Shown one piece after another: positions 44,006-51,746 of a DNA stretch of 64,000 nt. The stretch is from Actinocorallia populi. Its GTDB lineage: Bacteria; Actinomycetota; Actinomycetes; Streptosporangiales; Streptosporangiaceae. The translations under genes were made by a program, and so were the position numbers. The notes beneath the pieces were generated by a model that saw only the letters and a list, made by a program, of their open reading frames with translations, made no database searches and had not been told where the DNA came from. Location: assembly GCF_002995495.1 (NCBI RefSeq), contig NZ_PVZV01000006.1, positions 434,001-498,000 on the forward strand, written 5' to 3'. The number at the start of each line of letters is the position of its first letter. Position 1 is the stretch's first letter.

Positions 44006-44503
44006 ATGGACATGACAACAGCCCGCCTGGCGGCGGCGGAGGAGATCCAGCGGCTCAAGTACCGGTACCTGCGGACGCTCGATCTCAAGCGCTGGGACGA
44101 GTTCGCCGACACCCTCGTCCCCGACGCCACCGCCGACTACGGCTCGCAGGCGGGCCAGGGCACGCTGCGCTTCTCCGGCCGGGACGCGATCGTCGGCTAC
44201 ATGAGCGGCGCGCTCGGCCCCGACATCACCACGGTCCACGTCTGCCACCACCCGGAGATCACCATCGACGGCGACACGGCCGAGGCGACCTGGTGCCTGG
44301 AGGACACCGTCCTGGCCACCGGATTCAACACCATGATCCGCGGCGCCGCCTACTACTCCGACCGCTACCGCCGCGACGACGGCGTCTGGCGCATCGCCCA
44401 CACGGGCTACACCCGCCTCTACGAGGCGATCGTCCCCTTCGAAGCCCTCCCCGGCCTCCGTCTCACCACCCCGTCCCCCGACACCCCGTCACCCACTAAG
44501 TGA
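44006..44503 (+). CDS. SnoaL-like / nuclear transport factor 2 family protein
   Basis: A 165-residue cone-shaped alpha+beta barrel protein. The start EEIQRLKYRYLRTLDLKRWD with EFADTLVPDATADYG, then HHPEITIDGDTAEATW and YYSDRYRRDDGVWRIAHTGY, is typical of SnoaL_4-type proteins, which include dehydratases, steroid isomerase-like enzymes and bile-acid dehydratases. The last 20 residues are a Pro-Thr-Ser tail. Its promoter carries a KstR-like operator, so steroid or lipid catabolism is a possible context, but no other such gene is nearby. Reaction unknown. Confidence 0.82.
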   Translation: MDMTTARLAAAEEIQRLKYRYLRTLDLKRWDEFADTLVPDATADYGSQAGQGTLRFSGRDAIVGYMSGALGPDITTVHVCHHPEITIDGDTAEATWCLEDTVLATGFNTMIRGAAYYSDRYRRDDGVWRIAHTGYTRLYEAIVPFEALPGLRLTTPSPDTPSPTK

Positions 44504-44568
44504 CCGCCGACCGCAAGGGCCGCAAGGCCACTCCGGTCGGCCGGAGCGGGGAGGCGGCCGCTGCGGTG

Positions 44569-45300
44569 CTAAGCGGCCACCTCGGCGGCGACTTCGGCGG
44601 CCACCTGGAACTCCCGTCCGCACTCCGGGCACGCGGTGGTCCCGAACAGGTGGAGCAGCCGGGCCATGACCTTCGGCCGTCCGGCGGCCTCGGCCGCGAG
44701 GTAGAGGCGGCGCCCCAGCGGTTCGAGATCGTCCGGAGCCACCGGCACCACCTCGCTCTCCGGCTCGACTCCGCTGACATAGGTGGAGAACCGGGGGCCG
44801 TCGAGGATGACGCACATGCATTCATCGCAATCCGCGCAGTACAGCTCGAACTCTCCATGGGCGAGGGTGAGGAGCCGCTCGCTCCAGACCGGCACGTTCT
44901 CGAAGGCCAGGATGGACTGGAGCAGGTCGAGGAAGTCGGACTCCCGGACTTCGCCTCCGACCGCCGCCAGCGTCTCCTCGGCCAGCCGCAGCAGCTCCGT
45001 GATCTCGGCCGCGTGCGCGGCGCGCACGTCTCCCAGCCCGTGGTCTTGACGCGCACCGGCCACGATGCGCCCGGCCAGCGACAGGGGCCACAGCCGGTCG
45101 GCCGGGGCCCACTCCCGCGCCACCTCCGTCAGCCGGGGCAGCGCGGCGAAGCTCGCCGAGTAGACCGTCCCCTGGTGGCAGATGGCAGACGACAGCTCCG
45201 TCCACACCTCGGCCTCCTCGTCCGGAACGAGCCGGTCGAGCATGCCGGGTACGTCGTCCGCGCGTCCGTAGGCGTGCCTCAGTCGCGTCCAGTCAGTCAT
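44569..45300 (-). CDS. Hypothetical protein with HEAT-like helices and two Cys pairs
   Basis: A 243-residue protein I do not recognise as a named family. The first 140 residues are helical, with SSAICHQGTVYSASFAALPR and VREWAPADRLWPLSLAGRI-like blocks recalling actinobacterial HEAT-repeat hypothetical proteins (often beside toxins or SMI1-type immunity proteins). The second half has YCADCDECMCVILDGPRF and, near the end, FGTTACPECGREFQVAAE, giving two Cys pairs that could hold zinc. The C-terminus repeats AAEV. Start ATG 45300; no obvious promoter. It converges on the SnoaL-like gene. Function unknown. Confidence 0.6.
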   Translation of the reverse strand: MTDWTRLRHAYGRADDVPGMLDRLVPDEEAEVWTELSSAICHQGTVYSASFAALPRLTEVAREWAPADRLWPLSLAGRIVAGARQDHGLGDVRAAHAAEITELLRLAEETLAAVGGEVRESDFLDLLQSILAFENVPVWSERLLTLAHGEFELYCADCDECMCVILDGPRFSTYVSGVEPESEVVPVAPDDLEPLGRRLYLAAEAAGRPKVMARLLHLFGTTACPECGREFQVAAEVAAEVAA

Positions 45301-45393
45301 GATCGGAACTTAACAGCGAGCCTCTCCGGCCGAACGGCCTTCACGGACATCGGCGAGAACGAGGAGCGGCCCACCGCGGTCGGGCCCACCCGC

Positions 45394-45942
45394 TCACACG
45401 TCGATGGCGGGAAGTCCGTCGATGCTGACCCTGTTCTTCTCGGAACGGTATTTCGCGAGGGTCTCGGGGCTCTTGCGGGCGCCCCAGTCCTTGAGCATGT
45501 CCCGGGGGCCGATGACCTCCATGAAAGGAACGCCGTACCCGCACGAATCCGCGATCCGATCGATCTGCGCCACGATGATCGCGCGGATGCTCGGGTTGCC
45601 CTCGGGGAACAGGCCGGCCAGACCGTTCCACTCGGGCTCGTGCGGCAGCACGGTACGACCGCTCCCGTACAGGCGCAGGATCTTCGGCGTCCTCTCGAAC
45701 GAGCAGAACATGAAGGTGATCCGCCCGTTCTCCCTCAGATGGGCGATCGTCTCCGCGCCGGAACCGTTCATGTCCAGGTAGGCGACGGTGCGCTCGTCAA
45801 TGATCGCGAACGTTTCGGCGTACCCCTTCGGGGAGACGTTGACATGCCCGCCCGCGGAAGGCGCCGTCGCGACGAAGTACATGGCCTGCTGCTCGATGAA
45901 CGTCTTCAGATTCGCGTCGATACGCTCGTAGGTCTTACCCAT
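45394..45942 (-). CDS. PPOX-family flavoprotein
   Basis: A 182-residue pyridoxamine-phosphate-oxidase-like protein. IEQQAMYFVATAPSAGGHVN and SPKGYAETFAIIDERTVAYL, then GSGAETIAHLRENGRITFMF, are the FMN-binding split barrel; this longer group is often annotated as a flavin-nucleotide-binding protein. I start at ATG 45942: TAGTGT lies eight bases upstream on the minus strand, suggesting a nearly leaderless message. A GTG at 45954 falls inside that box. Stand-alone gene. It is only distantly like the PPOX protein at 322-747. Substrate unknown. Confidence 0.86.
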   Translation of the reverse strand: MGKTYERIDANLKTFIEQQAMYFVATAPSAGGHVNVSPKGYAETFAIIDERTVAYLDMNGSGAETIAHLRENGRITFMFCSFERTPKILRLYGSGRTVLPHEPEWNGLAGLFPEGNPSIRAIIVAQIDRIADSCGYGVPFMEVIGPRDMLKDWGARKSPETLAKYRSEKNRVSIDGLPAIDV

Positions 45943-46083
45943 GACTCCAGACACTAGCCAGCGGTGAGAAAACGCCCCAACCTACTCCCTCTGGGAGGCG
46001 CCTTCGGTTTCGCAGGGTGCGCGCCATCGCCTCGAAGTCGTGGCGCTCGATCGCGGCGGCCGTCGTGCGGAGTGCGGGCGGAG

Positions 46084-47253
46084 TCAGGCGGGGGAGCGGG
46101 CGGGCCGGGGGATGGCGTGCGGCGGGGCGGGTTCGGGCAGGGTGCGCAGGAACAGCCAGCTGAGGGCGGGCATGAGGATGAGCGGCATGAGGGCGGTACG
46201 CAGGGTGGTGTGGTCGGCGAGCGCGCCGATGAGGGGACTGGCCAGGCCGCCGACGCTGACGGTGAGGCCGAGGGTGACGCCGCTGGCGGTGCCTATGCGC
46301 GAGGGCAGGTAGTCCTGGCTGAGGGTGATCTGCAGGGAGAAGGGGATGTACAGGCCGGCCGAGGTCGCGGCGACGAACAGGTAGAGGGCGGGGCCGGGTA
46401 CGAAGACGACCCCGGTGACGGCGGCGACGGAGACGAGGTAGGACCAGCGGGAGACGGTGACGCGTCCCCACCGGTCGGCCAGTGCGCCGCCGAGGACGGA
46501 GCCGAACGCGCCGCCGAGGTAGAGGACGAACAGGGCGGCGGTTCCGGCGGCGCTGCCGCCCATGGCCCGCTGGGCGTGCAGGGCGATGAAGGTGCTGAGC
46601 CCGATGAAGGCGATGGAGCGGAACACCACGGCCAGCGACAGCTTCACGAACGAGCCGACGTCGTCCTTGCCGACCGGCATCGCCGCAGCCGTTTCGGTGG
46701 CGTCCTTGCGGGCGAGAGAGCGCAGGACGGGCAGGCACAGCACGGCGCCGACGAGGGCGGGCAGCACCAGCAGCGGCGTGAGGTGCAGGCCTCCGGCGGC
46801 CATGACGGCGGCGACCACGAGCGGGGCGAGGGCGAAGCCGAGGTTGCCGCCGGTGGAGAACCAGGCCATCGCGTTGTGGCCGCCCTCGCCGGCCAGACGG
46901 GCGATCCTCGCTGATTCGGGGTGATAGGCGGCGACGCCGATCCCCGACAGGGCCACGAACGCCAGGGTGAGGCCGTAGGAGCCGCTGATTCCGCTCAGCG
47001 CGATGCCGGTGCCGCCCAGCAGGGTGCCGGCGGGCAGCAGCCACGGCATCGCCCACCGGTCGGTCAGCGCGCCGAACATCGGCTGCACGAACGACGACAG
47101 CAGCGAGGCGGCCAGGACCATCCCGGAGACGGTGGCGTGGTCGTAGGCGCGCTCGGCGACGAAGAACGGGATGAGGGCCGCGACGGCGCCCTGGTAGACG
47201 TCGACGCAGGCGTGCCCGATGGACAGCAGGGTGATGGAGGCATTCCTTCGCAC
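46084..47253 (-). CDS. MFS transporter (fosmidomycin-resistance-like)
   Basis: About 389 residues with 12 predicted helices. ITLLSIGHACVDVYQGAVAA in helix 1 and LSGIGVAAYHPESARIARL are the pattern of Fsr-type MFS efflux proteins (conserved GH-x-x-x-D and AxFHPxG-like region); FGALTDRW is the loop 2-3 motif. I place the start at GTG 47253: the upstream frame contains no ATG/GTG/TTG near a family-like N-terminus. It is divergent from an AraC regulator with 54 bp between, so the regulator probably induces it with its own ligand. Export of a drug-like molecule is likely; cargo not known. Confidence 0.83.
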   Translation of the reverse strand: MRRNASITLLSIGHACVDVYQGAVAALIPFFVAERAYDHATVSGMVLAASLLSSFVQPMFGALTDRWAMPWLLPAGTLLGGTGIALSGISGSYGLTLAFVALSGIGVAAYHPESARIARLAGEGGHNAMAWFSTGGNLGFALAPLVVAAVMAAGGLHLTPLLVLPALVGAVLCLPVLRSLARKDATETAAAMPVGKDDVGSFVKLSLAVVFRSIAFIGLSTFIALHAQRAMGGSAAGTAALFVLYLGGAFGSVLGGALADRWGRVTVSRWSYLVSVAAVTGVVFVPGPALYLFVAATSAGLYIPFSLQITLSQDYLPSRIGTASGVTLGLTVSVGGLASPLIGALADHTTLRTALMPLILMPALSWLFLRTLPEPAPPHAIPRPARSPA

Positions 47254-47307
47254 CCGTTCATGGTCGGTGACCTGTACGTTGTCGCGCTTCCGATAAATTG
47301 CCAGTCG

Positions 47308-48054
47308 ATGATGGAAATCCGCCACGACCCGGTCGCGCCGACCCGCACCCGGTACCTGCCGTCCGGCGCGGTGATCGACGCCCACCGGCATGACGACCAC
47401 CAGATCGTCTACGCGGGCCGCGGGGTTCTGGCGATCACGACCGGCGCGGGCTCGTGGGTCGCCCCCGGCACGAACGCGATCTGGGTGCCCGCGGGGACCG
47501 TGCACGCGCACCGGGCCCACGGCGACCTCGACCTGCACCTGGTCGGCCTGCCCGCCGCCGACGGCACCCTCGGCCCGGACGCCCTGACCGTGCTGGGGGC
47601 GAGCCCCCTGCTGCGCGAACTGATCATCGCCTACACCCGCGACCCCGACGGAGGCGGCGGCGCGGAGCGGGCGCGGATGCGGGCGGTCCTGCTCGACCAG
47701 CTGCGCGCCTCCCCCCGGCAGGGGCTGCACCTGCCCGCCCCCGCCTCGCCGCTGCTGCGCGCCCTGTGCGGGATCCTGCAGGAGGACCCCGCCGACGGCC
47801 GCACCCTCGTCGAGCTCGGCCGCCAGGTCGGCGCGAGCGGCCGCACCCTGTCCCGCCTGTTCCGCACCGACCTCGGCATGACGTTCCCCCGATGGCGCAC
47901 CCAGCTCCGCCTCCAGCACGCCCTGGTCCTGCTCGCCGACGGGCAGCCGGTGACCGCGGTCGCGCACCGGTGCGGCTGGGCCTCGGCCAGCTCCTTCATC
48001 GACGCCTTCCGCCGCACCTTCGGCCACACCCCCGGCACCCACCCGAGCCCCTGA
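47308..48054 (+). CDS. AraC-family regulator with cupin sensor
   Basis: A 248-residue activator. The N-terminal cupin reads SGAVIDAHRHDDHQIVYAGR and WVPAGTVHAHRAHGDLDLHL; the C-terminal double HTH is LVELGRQVGASGRTLSRLFR and VAHRCGWASASSFIDAFRRT ending GHTPG. Length and order match the group that controls divergent MFS exporters. Two adjacent ATGs (47308 and 47311) are possible starts; GATAAATT upstream may be part of the promoter. A perfect 18-bp hairpin lies about 100 bases after its stop. Ligand unknown. Confidence 0.88.
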   Translation: MMEIRHDPVAPTRTRYLPSGAVIDAHRHDDHQIVYAGRGVLAITTGAGSWVAPGTNAIWVPAGTVHAHRAHGDLDLHLVGLPAADGTLGPDALTVLGASPLLRELIIAYTRDPDGGGGAERARMRAVLLDQLRASPRQGLHLPAPASPLLRALCGILQEDPADGRTLVELGRQVGASGRTLSRLFRTDLGMTFPRWRTQLRLQHALVLLADGQPVTAVAHRCGWASASSFIDAFRRTFGHTPGTHPSP

Positions 48055-48155
48055 CTCGCCCCGCCTCGGCAGATCTCGAGCCGGCTCACCGCGTCGGCCT
48101 CGCGGATGCAGGACGGCGCGGTGAGGAGGCAGGGCCGGTCCGCCGTGCATCTGTC

Positions 48156-48205
48156 GGCCACCGCTCATCGAGAGGACCGGGACCCGTTCTCGATGAGCGG
48201 TGGCC
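48156..48205. terminator. Bidirectional terminator, perfect 18-bp stem
   Basis: GGCCACCGCTCATCGAGA and TCTCGATGAGCGGTGGCC pair without mismatch around a 14-base loop, seven bases from the end of the hydrolase gene and 101 from the AraC gene, which converge here. Confidence 0.8.
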
Positions 48206-48211
48206 TACCGC

Positions 48212-48976
48212 CTACCGGCTGCTGACGGCGGGGACGGTCGGCGGCTGGCTCAGATGCCAGGTGAGGAACCGGGCCGCGGCGTCCCCCGCGAGCTGCGGGA
48301 CGCCGGTGTGCCCGCCCAGGTTGGCGTGCAGCGACTTCTCCCTGGAGCCGAAGGCGTCGAACAGGTCCAGGGCCGTCTGCCGGTCGTTGCCTTCGTCGTC
48401 CCACTGCAGCAGGACGTGCAGCGGGATGGTGACCCGGCGGGCCTCCTCGAACATGGAGCGAGGCACGAAGCTCCCGGCGAACAGAACGGCGGCCGAGATG
48501 CGCGGCTCGACCACCGCCAGCCGGATGCCGATGGAGATCACTCCTCCCGAATACCCGACGGGGCCGTCGATCTCGGGCAGCGAAAGGAGGGCGTCCAGAG
48601 CGGACCGCCATTCCGGGACCGCCTTTTCCACCAGCGGGAGGACGAGCCGGTCGACGATCTCCTCGGTGACCGGCTCACCGGCCTCCAGCGCCCGGAGCAG
48701 CTCGGCGCGGGCCTGCTCCACGGCGGCGAAGCGGGGCCGGTCACCGCCTCCGGGGAGCTCGATGGTCGCCGCGGCGAAACCGTCCGCCGCGGAACTCCGG
48801 GCCCGGGCCACCAGCCGGGGGTACATCCTGTGCAGCCCGCCGGGGTGGCCGAGCAGGATCAGCGGCGCCGGCGCCGGCGCGGATGCGGGCGTCCACAGGA
48901 TGCCGGGGATCTCGCCGAGGGTGAATTCGCGTTCGAGGACGCCGTCGTCCAGGCGCTGCTCAGAAGTGAATTGCAT
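48212..48976 (-). CDS. Alpha/beta hydrolase
   Basis: A 254-residue cytosolic hydrolase of the dienelactone-hydrolase-like group. PAPLILLGHPGGLHRMYPRL holds the oxyanion loop, the nucleophile is Ser in GPVGYSGGVISIGIRLA, the Asp is probably in LLQWDDEGNDRQ and the His in NLGGHTGVPQLAG. AAAGG stands before ATG 48976. The 340-bp gap upstream contains a candidate short leader ORF (49022-49072) and an AT-rich stretch near 49195-49270, but no other gene. Substrate unknown; esters or lactones are usual for the family. Confidence 0.85.
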   Translation of the reverse strand: MQFTSEQRLDDGVLEREFTLGEIPGILWTPASAPAPAPLILLGHPGGLHRMYPRLVARARSSAADGFAAATIELPGGGDRPRFAAVEQARAELLRALEAGEPVTEEIVDRLVLPLVEKAVPEWRSALDALLSLPEIDGPVGYSGGVISIGIRLAVVEPRISAAVLFAGSFVPRSMFEEARRVTIPLHVLLQWDDEGNDRQTALDLFDAFGSREKSLHANLGGHTGVPQLAGDAAARFLTWHLSQPPTVPAVSSR

Positions 48977-49021
48977 GGTCGTGCCTTTCGGGAGTGCTCT
49001 GATACGGCGCTCCCGGACGAC

Positions 49022-49072
49022 CTATCGCCCGACCGTGATCCCAGAGGGGAGCACCCATGTCGATACGTTCAC
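49022..49072 (-). CDS. Candidate 16-residue leader peptide upstream of the hydrolase
   Basis: GTG 49072 with AGGAGG eight bases upstream (on the minus strand) opens a short frame, (M)NVSTWVLPSGITVGR, that stops at 49022, 45 bases before the hydrolase start. The ribosome site is better than that of most genes here. The same frame can be extended to 68 codons, but the longer version has no matching start signal. The remaining gap (49073-49323) shows only AT-rich promoter-like DNA. Confidence 0.35.
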   Translation of the reverse strand: MNVSTWVLPSGITVGR

Positions 49073-49323
49073 GGGTACCACCTCCTCGTTCTCTCGCACG
49101 GCCTCCGGCAGGCTAGCAACGGCCGCGGTGGTCCGCCAACGGGTTTTCCTGGCGGAGGATCCGCAGCCGGACGCCACGGAGCCGCTCCCCCCAAGGCCCG
49201 TATGTACCTTACTGTGTAAAGGCGCCACCTTCTTTCAGAAGAAAAAAGATACAGAATGGACTAAAGCCTCAACTACCGGAGCGGTCGTCTTCGGGCAGGG
49301 CGGGCCCGGTAGCGTTGGCGGCC

Positions 49324-49656
49324 ATGTCGGTCATACGGTCCCTGTTGTTGTTCGTGCTCGCGGCCCTGGCCGAGATCGGGGGCGCCTGGCTGGTCTGGCA
49401 GGGCGTGCGGGAGGGCCGGGGGTTGTGGTGGGCCGGTGCCGGGGTTCTGGCGCTGGGGTTCTACGGGTTCGTCGCCACTTTGCAGCCTGATGCGAACTTC
49501 GGACGGATCCTCGCGGCCTACGGCGGGGTGTTCGTGGCGGGGTCGCTGGCCTGGGGGATGGTGGTGGACGGGTTCCGTCCCGACCGGTGGGACGTGGCGG
49601 GCGCGCTGGTCTGCCTGGCGGGGGTCGCTGTGATCATGTACGCGCCGCGGGGCTGA
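49324..49656 (+). CDS. ynfA: YnfA/UPF0060 small membrane protein
   Basis: A 110-residue protein with four predicted helices: [58 protein letters not shown] and [18 protein letters not shown]. The conserved E-IGG, YGF-ATLQP and AAYGG motifs identify UPF0060 (YnfA), a family of SMR-like membrane proteins of unclear function. I use the ATG at 49324 (an upstream ATG at 49315 adds three residues). TAGCGT eight bases before it suggests a nearly leaderless message. Next gene downstream has its own promoter starting right after this stop. Confidence 0.93.
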   Translation: MSVIRSLLLFVLAALAEIGGAWLVWQGVREGRGLWWAGAGVLALGFYGFVATLQPDANFGRILAAYGGVFVAGSLAWGMVVDGFRPDRWDVAGALVCLAGVAVIMYAPRG

Positions 49657-49678
49657 GGCCGTGCCTCCGTTTATTCGT

Positions 49679-49708
49679 TTGCCGGTCGATCATGGGCGCG
49701 GGTAGGCT
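49679..49708 (+). promoter_or_regulatory. Promoter of the leader peptide / glycosyltransferase transcript
   Basis: TTGCCG (49679-49684), 18 bases, TAGGCT (49703-49708). The expected start point is about 49715, one base before the ATG of the 9-residue leader at 49716. Confidence 0.55.
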
Positions 49709-49715
49709 CCGGGGC

Positions 49716-49745
49716 ATGTTCTTCCAGATCCTTCTGTACGGCTGA
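49716..49745 (+). CDS. 9-residue leader peptide (candidate attenuator)
   Basis: ATG 49716 opens MFFQILLYG followed by TGA at 49743-49745, 123 bases before the glycosyltransferase start. It is preceded by a promoter that would make it leaderless (a GGGG also lies three bases upstream). Short hydrophobic leaders of this kind control macrolide-resistance genes by drug-stalled ribosomes. Two overlapping, mutually exclusive hairpins begin six bases after its stop, as attenuation requires. Confidence 0.5.
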   Translation: MFFQILLYG

Positions 49746-49750
49746 CGGGG

Positions 49751-49774
49751 GCGGGACCGGGCGTCCCGCGGTCC
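49751..49774 (+). promoter_or_regulatory. Two competing hairpins behind the leader peptide
   Basis: GCGGGAC (49751-49757) pairs with GTCCCGC (49763-49769). Alternatively GGACCG (49754-49759) pairs with CGGTCC (49769-49774). The two stems share bases, so only one can form. This is the layout of a ribosome-controlled attenuator between leader and resistance gene. Confidence 0.45.
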
Positions 49775-49868
49775 GGCGCTTTCCCGTGGTGTGTGTCTTC
49801 CGCCGCGGTGGTGGGCGTGCCGGTTCTCTATGTCCTTCATTCCTTGGATCTGTGAAGTGGGTGTTCTC

Positions 49869-51053
49869 ATGTCTTCTCGTCGTGCGCATGTCGCGATGAT
49901 CGGTATTCCCGCGGTCAGCCATGTGCTGCCGAGCCTGGAGGTCGTCCGGGAGCTGGTGGCGCGGGGCCACCGGGTGACGTACGCCAACGACCGGGCGGCC
50001 GCCGAGCTGGTGGCGTCGACGGGGGCGGAGCTCGTCCCCTATGTCTCGACGCTGCCGGTGGCCGATCATGACTGGCCGGAGGATCCCATCGCGGCGATGG
50101 GGGTCTTCCTGGACGACGCGATCGGGATGTTGCCTCAGCTGCGGGCCTTCTATGAGGAGGATCCGGCTGATGTGTACCTGTATGACATCGGGGCGTACGC
50201 GGCGCGGGCGCTGGCGGAGTCGCAGGGGCGTCCGGTGGTGCAGTTGTCTCCGGCGATCGTGGCCTGGGACGGGTATGCCGAGGAGGTCGGCGCGCAGGTG
50301 CGGTCGTTGCCCGGTGCGGATGCCTATCTGGCGAAGTTCGCGGGCTGGTTGGCGGAGTGCGGTGCGTCGACCACTGATGTGGCGGCGTTCTCGAATCATC
50401 CGGCGCGGGCGGTGGCGCTGGTTCCCAGTGCGATGCAGCCGAGTCTGGATCGGGTCGATGCCGGTGCGGTGACGTTCGTGGGTCCGTGTCTGGGGGATCG
50501 GAGCGATCAGGGCGGTTGGGAGCGGCCGGCGGGTGCGGAGAAGGTGCTGTTGGTGTCGCTGGGTTCGGCGTATACGCGGCAGCCGGAGTTCTACCGTCGT
50601 TGTCTGGCTGCTTTCGGGGATCTGCCGGGTTGGTATGTGGTGTTGCAGGTGGGTAAGCACACCGATCCGGCTGAGCTGGGGGTGATTCCGGCGAATGTGG
50701 AGGTGCGTTCGTGGGTGCCGCAGCTGGCGATCTTGGAGCAGGCGGATGCGTTCGTCACCCATGCGGGGATGGGTGGTAGCGCCGAGGGGTTGTTCACCGG
50801 GACTCCGATGATCGCGGTTCCGCAGGCCGTCGACCAGTTCATGAACGCAGACCGGCTCGTGGAGCTGGGTGTGGCGCGTCGGATCGACACTGAGGATGCC
50901 ACGGCGGAGCTGCTGCGTTCGACGTTGCTGGATCTGACGGCTGATCCGGTGGTGTCTCGTCGTGCGGCGGAGCTGCGTGCTCAGGTTCGTGCCGAGGGCG
51001 GTGCCCGGCGTGCGGTCGAGGTGATCGAGTCGGTGTTGCCGCCGGTCGGGTAG
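49869..51053 (+). CDS. Macrolide-type GT1 glycosyltransferase
   Basis: A 394-residue GT-B enzyme of the MGT group that inactivates macrolides by UDP-sugar transfer. HVAMIGIPAVSHVLPSLEVV is the acceptor-side start; the donor site reads SWVPQLAILEQADAFVTHAG with MGGSAEGLFTGTPMIAVPQ and DQFMNADRL, the PSPG-like block of Ole/Mgt enzymes. I start at ATG 49869; an in-frame ATG at 49830 would add 13 residues. The leader peptide and competing hairpins upstream suggest induction by a ribosome-stalling antibiotic. An intrinsic terminator with a T-run follows. Drug acceptor not proven; plant phenol acceptors are also possible. Confidence 0.85.
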   Translation: MSSRRAHVAMIGIPAVSHVLPSLEVVRELVARGHRVTYANDRAAAELVASTGAELVPYVSTLPVADHDWPEDPIAAMGVFLDDAIGMLPQLRAFYEEDPADVYLYDIGAYAARALAESQGRPVVQLSPAIVAWDGYAEEVGAQVRSLPGADAYLAKFAGWLAECGASTTDVAAFSNHPARAVALVPSAMQPSLDRVDAGAVTFVGPCLGDRSDQGGWERPAGAEKVLLVSLGSAYTRQPEFYRRCLAAFGDLPGWYVVLQVGKHTDPAELGVIPANVEVRSWVPQLAILEQADAFVTHAGMGGSAEGLFTGTPMIAVPQAVDQFMNADRLVELGVARRIDTEDATAELLRSTLLDLTADPVVSRRAAELRAQVRAEGGARRAVEVIESVLPPVG

Positions 51054-51074
51054 GTGTTTTCGCGGGGGTGTTCG

Positions 51075-51115
51075 GGCTCCGCAGGCCGTGTGGTCTGCGG
51101 GGCCTTTCGGTTTTT
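51075..51115 (+). terminator. Intrinsic terminator of the glycosyltransferase gene
   Basis: GGCTCCGCAG pairs with CTGCGGGGCC (one G-U) around a 10-base loop, followed by TTTCGGTTTTT. It is the only classical hairpin-plus-T-run in the window and meets the end of the convergent TetR gene. Confidence 0.82.
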
Positions 51116-51672
51116 CAGGGGCGGAAGAGGTGCCAGAAGGCCAGGGCGACGGTGTGCGGGGGTTGGGTGGGGGTGTGGGTGAGCCAGTGGGTGATGACGC
51201 CGGTGAGGGCGCCGGCGAGGTAGGCGGCGTGGGTGTCGGCGGGGACGTGGGGGTGGCATGGGGGGCGGTGGCCTTGGGTGAAGCGGGTGGTGAGCGCGTC
51301 GGTGAGGCAGGTGCGCAGGCGGGTGATGAGGCGGGGGCTGCCTTGGGGGCCGAGCATGCGCTGGTAGAGGGCGGCGTTGGCGGCGACGTGGTCGAAGAGT
51401 TCCTGGAGGGGTGGGGGTGTCTGGTCGCGGGGGGCGTCCAGGGGGCAGAGGGCGGCGGCGTGGGCGAGGCGGGTGACGGCTTCTTCCATGGCGTCGGTGA
51501 GGAGGGTGTCGAGGTCGGGGTAGTGCTGGTAGACGGTGGCGCGGTTGATCTCGGCTTGGCGGGCGACGGCGGCCATGGTGAGGGTGGCGGGGTCGTGGTG
51601 GGTGGTGAGGTGGAGGATCGCGGCGCGTAGGCGGGTGCGGGTGCGTTGGGCGCGGGGGTCGTCGGAATTCAT
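51115..51672 (-). CDS. TetR-family regulator (controls the DsbA-like gene)
   Basis: A 185-residue repressor. HTH region TLTMAAVARQAEINRATVYQ with HYPDLDTLLTDAM; C-terminal domain with LFDHVAANAALYQRMLG and HAAYLAGALTGVITHWL, as in AcrR-like members. I start at ATG 51672: TATAGT ends six bases upstream, so the message is probably leaderless, and twelve extra upstream codons are not needed. Its promoter and that of the divergent DsbA-TPR gene each contain one copy of a mirrored CGACG-GG/CC-CGTCG site in the -35/-10 spacer, so it most likely represses both. Confidence 0.88.
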   Translation of the reverse strand: MNSDDPRAQRTRTRLRAAILHLTTHHDPATLTMAAVARQAEINRATVYQHYPDLDTLLTDAMEEAVTRLAHAAALCPLDAPRDQTPPPLQELFDHVAANAALYQRMLGPQGSPRLITRLRTCLTDALTTRFTQGHRPPCHPHVPADTHAAYLAGALTGVITHWLTHTPTQPPHTVALAFWHLFRP

Positions 51673-51678
51673 ACGGGA

Positions 51679-51740
51679 ACTATACGACGGGCGTCGCTTA
51701 GGCGACATGTGTTGCTTAAACGACGCCCGTCGCTTAGTGT
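51679..51740. promoter_or_regulatory. Divergent leaderless promoters with mirrored TetR operators
   Basis: Plus strand: TTGCTT (51712-51717), 17 bases, TAGTGT (51735-51740), six bases to ATG 51747. Minus strand: TATAGT (51684-51679), six bases to ATG 51672. CGACGGGCGTCG (51685-51696) and its exact reverse complement CGACGCCCGTCG (51721-51732) sit in the two spacers, each followed by CTTAG. A dimer on either site would block the matching promoter. Confidence 0.72.
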
Positions 51741-51746
51741 GCGGGC

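Noticed and set aside
46921-48054. A longer AraC protein starting upstream at 46921
   Set aside because: The first 130 codons are antisense to the MFS gene; cupin homology begins after the ATG at 47308.
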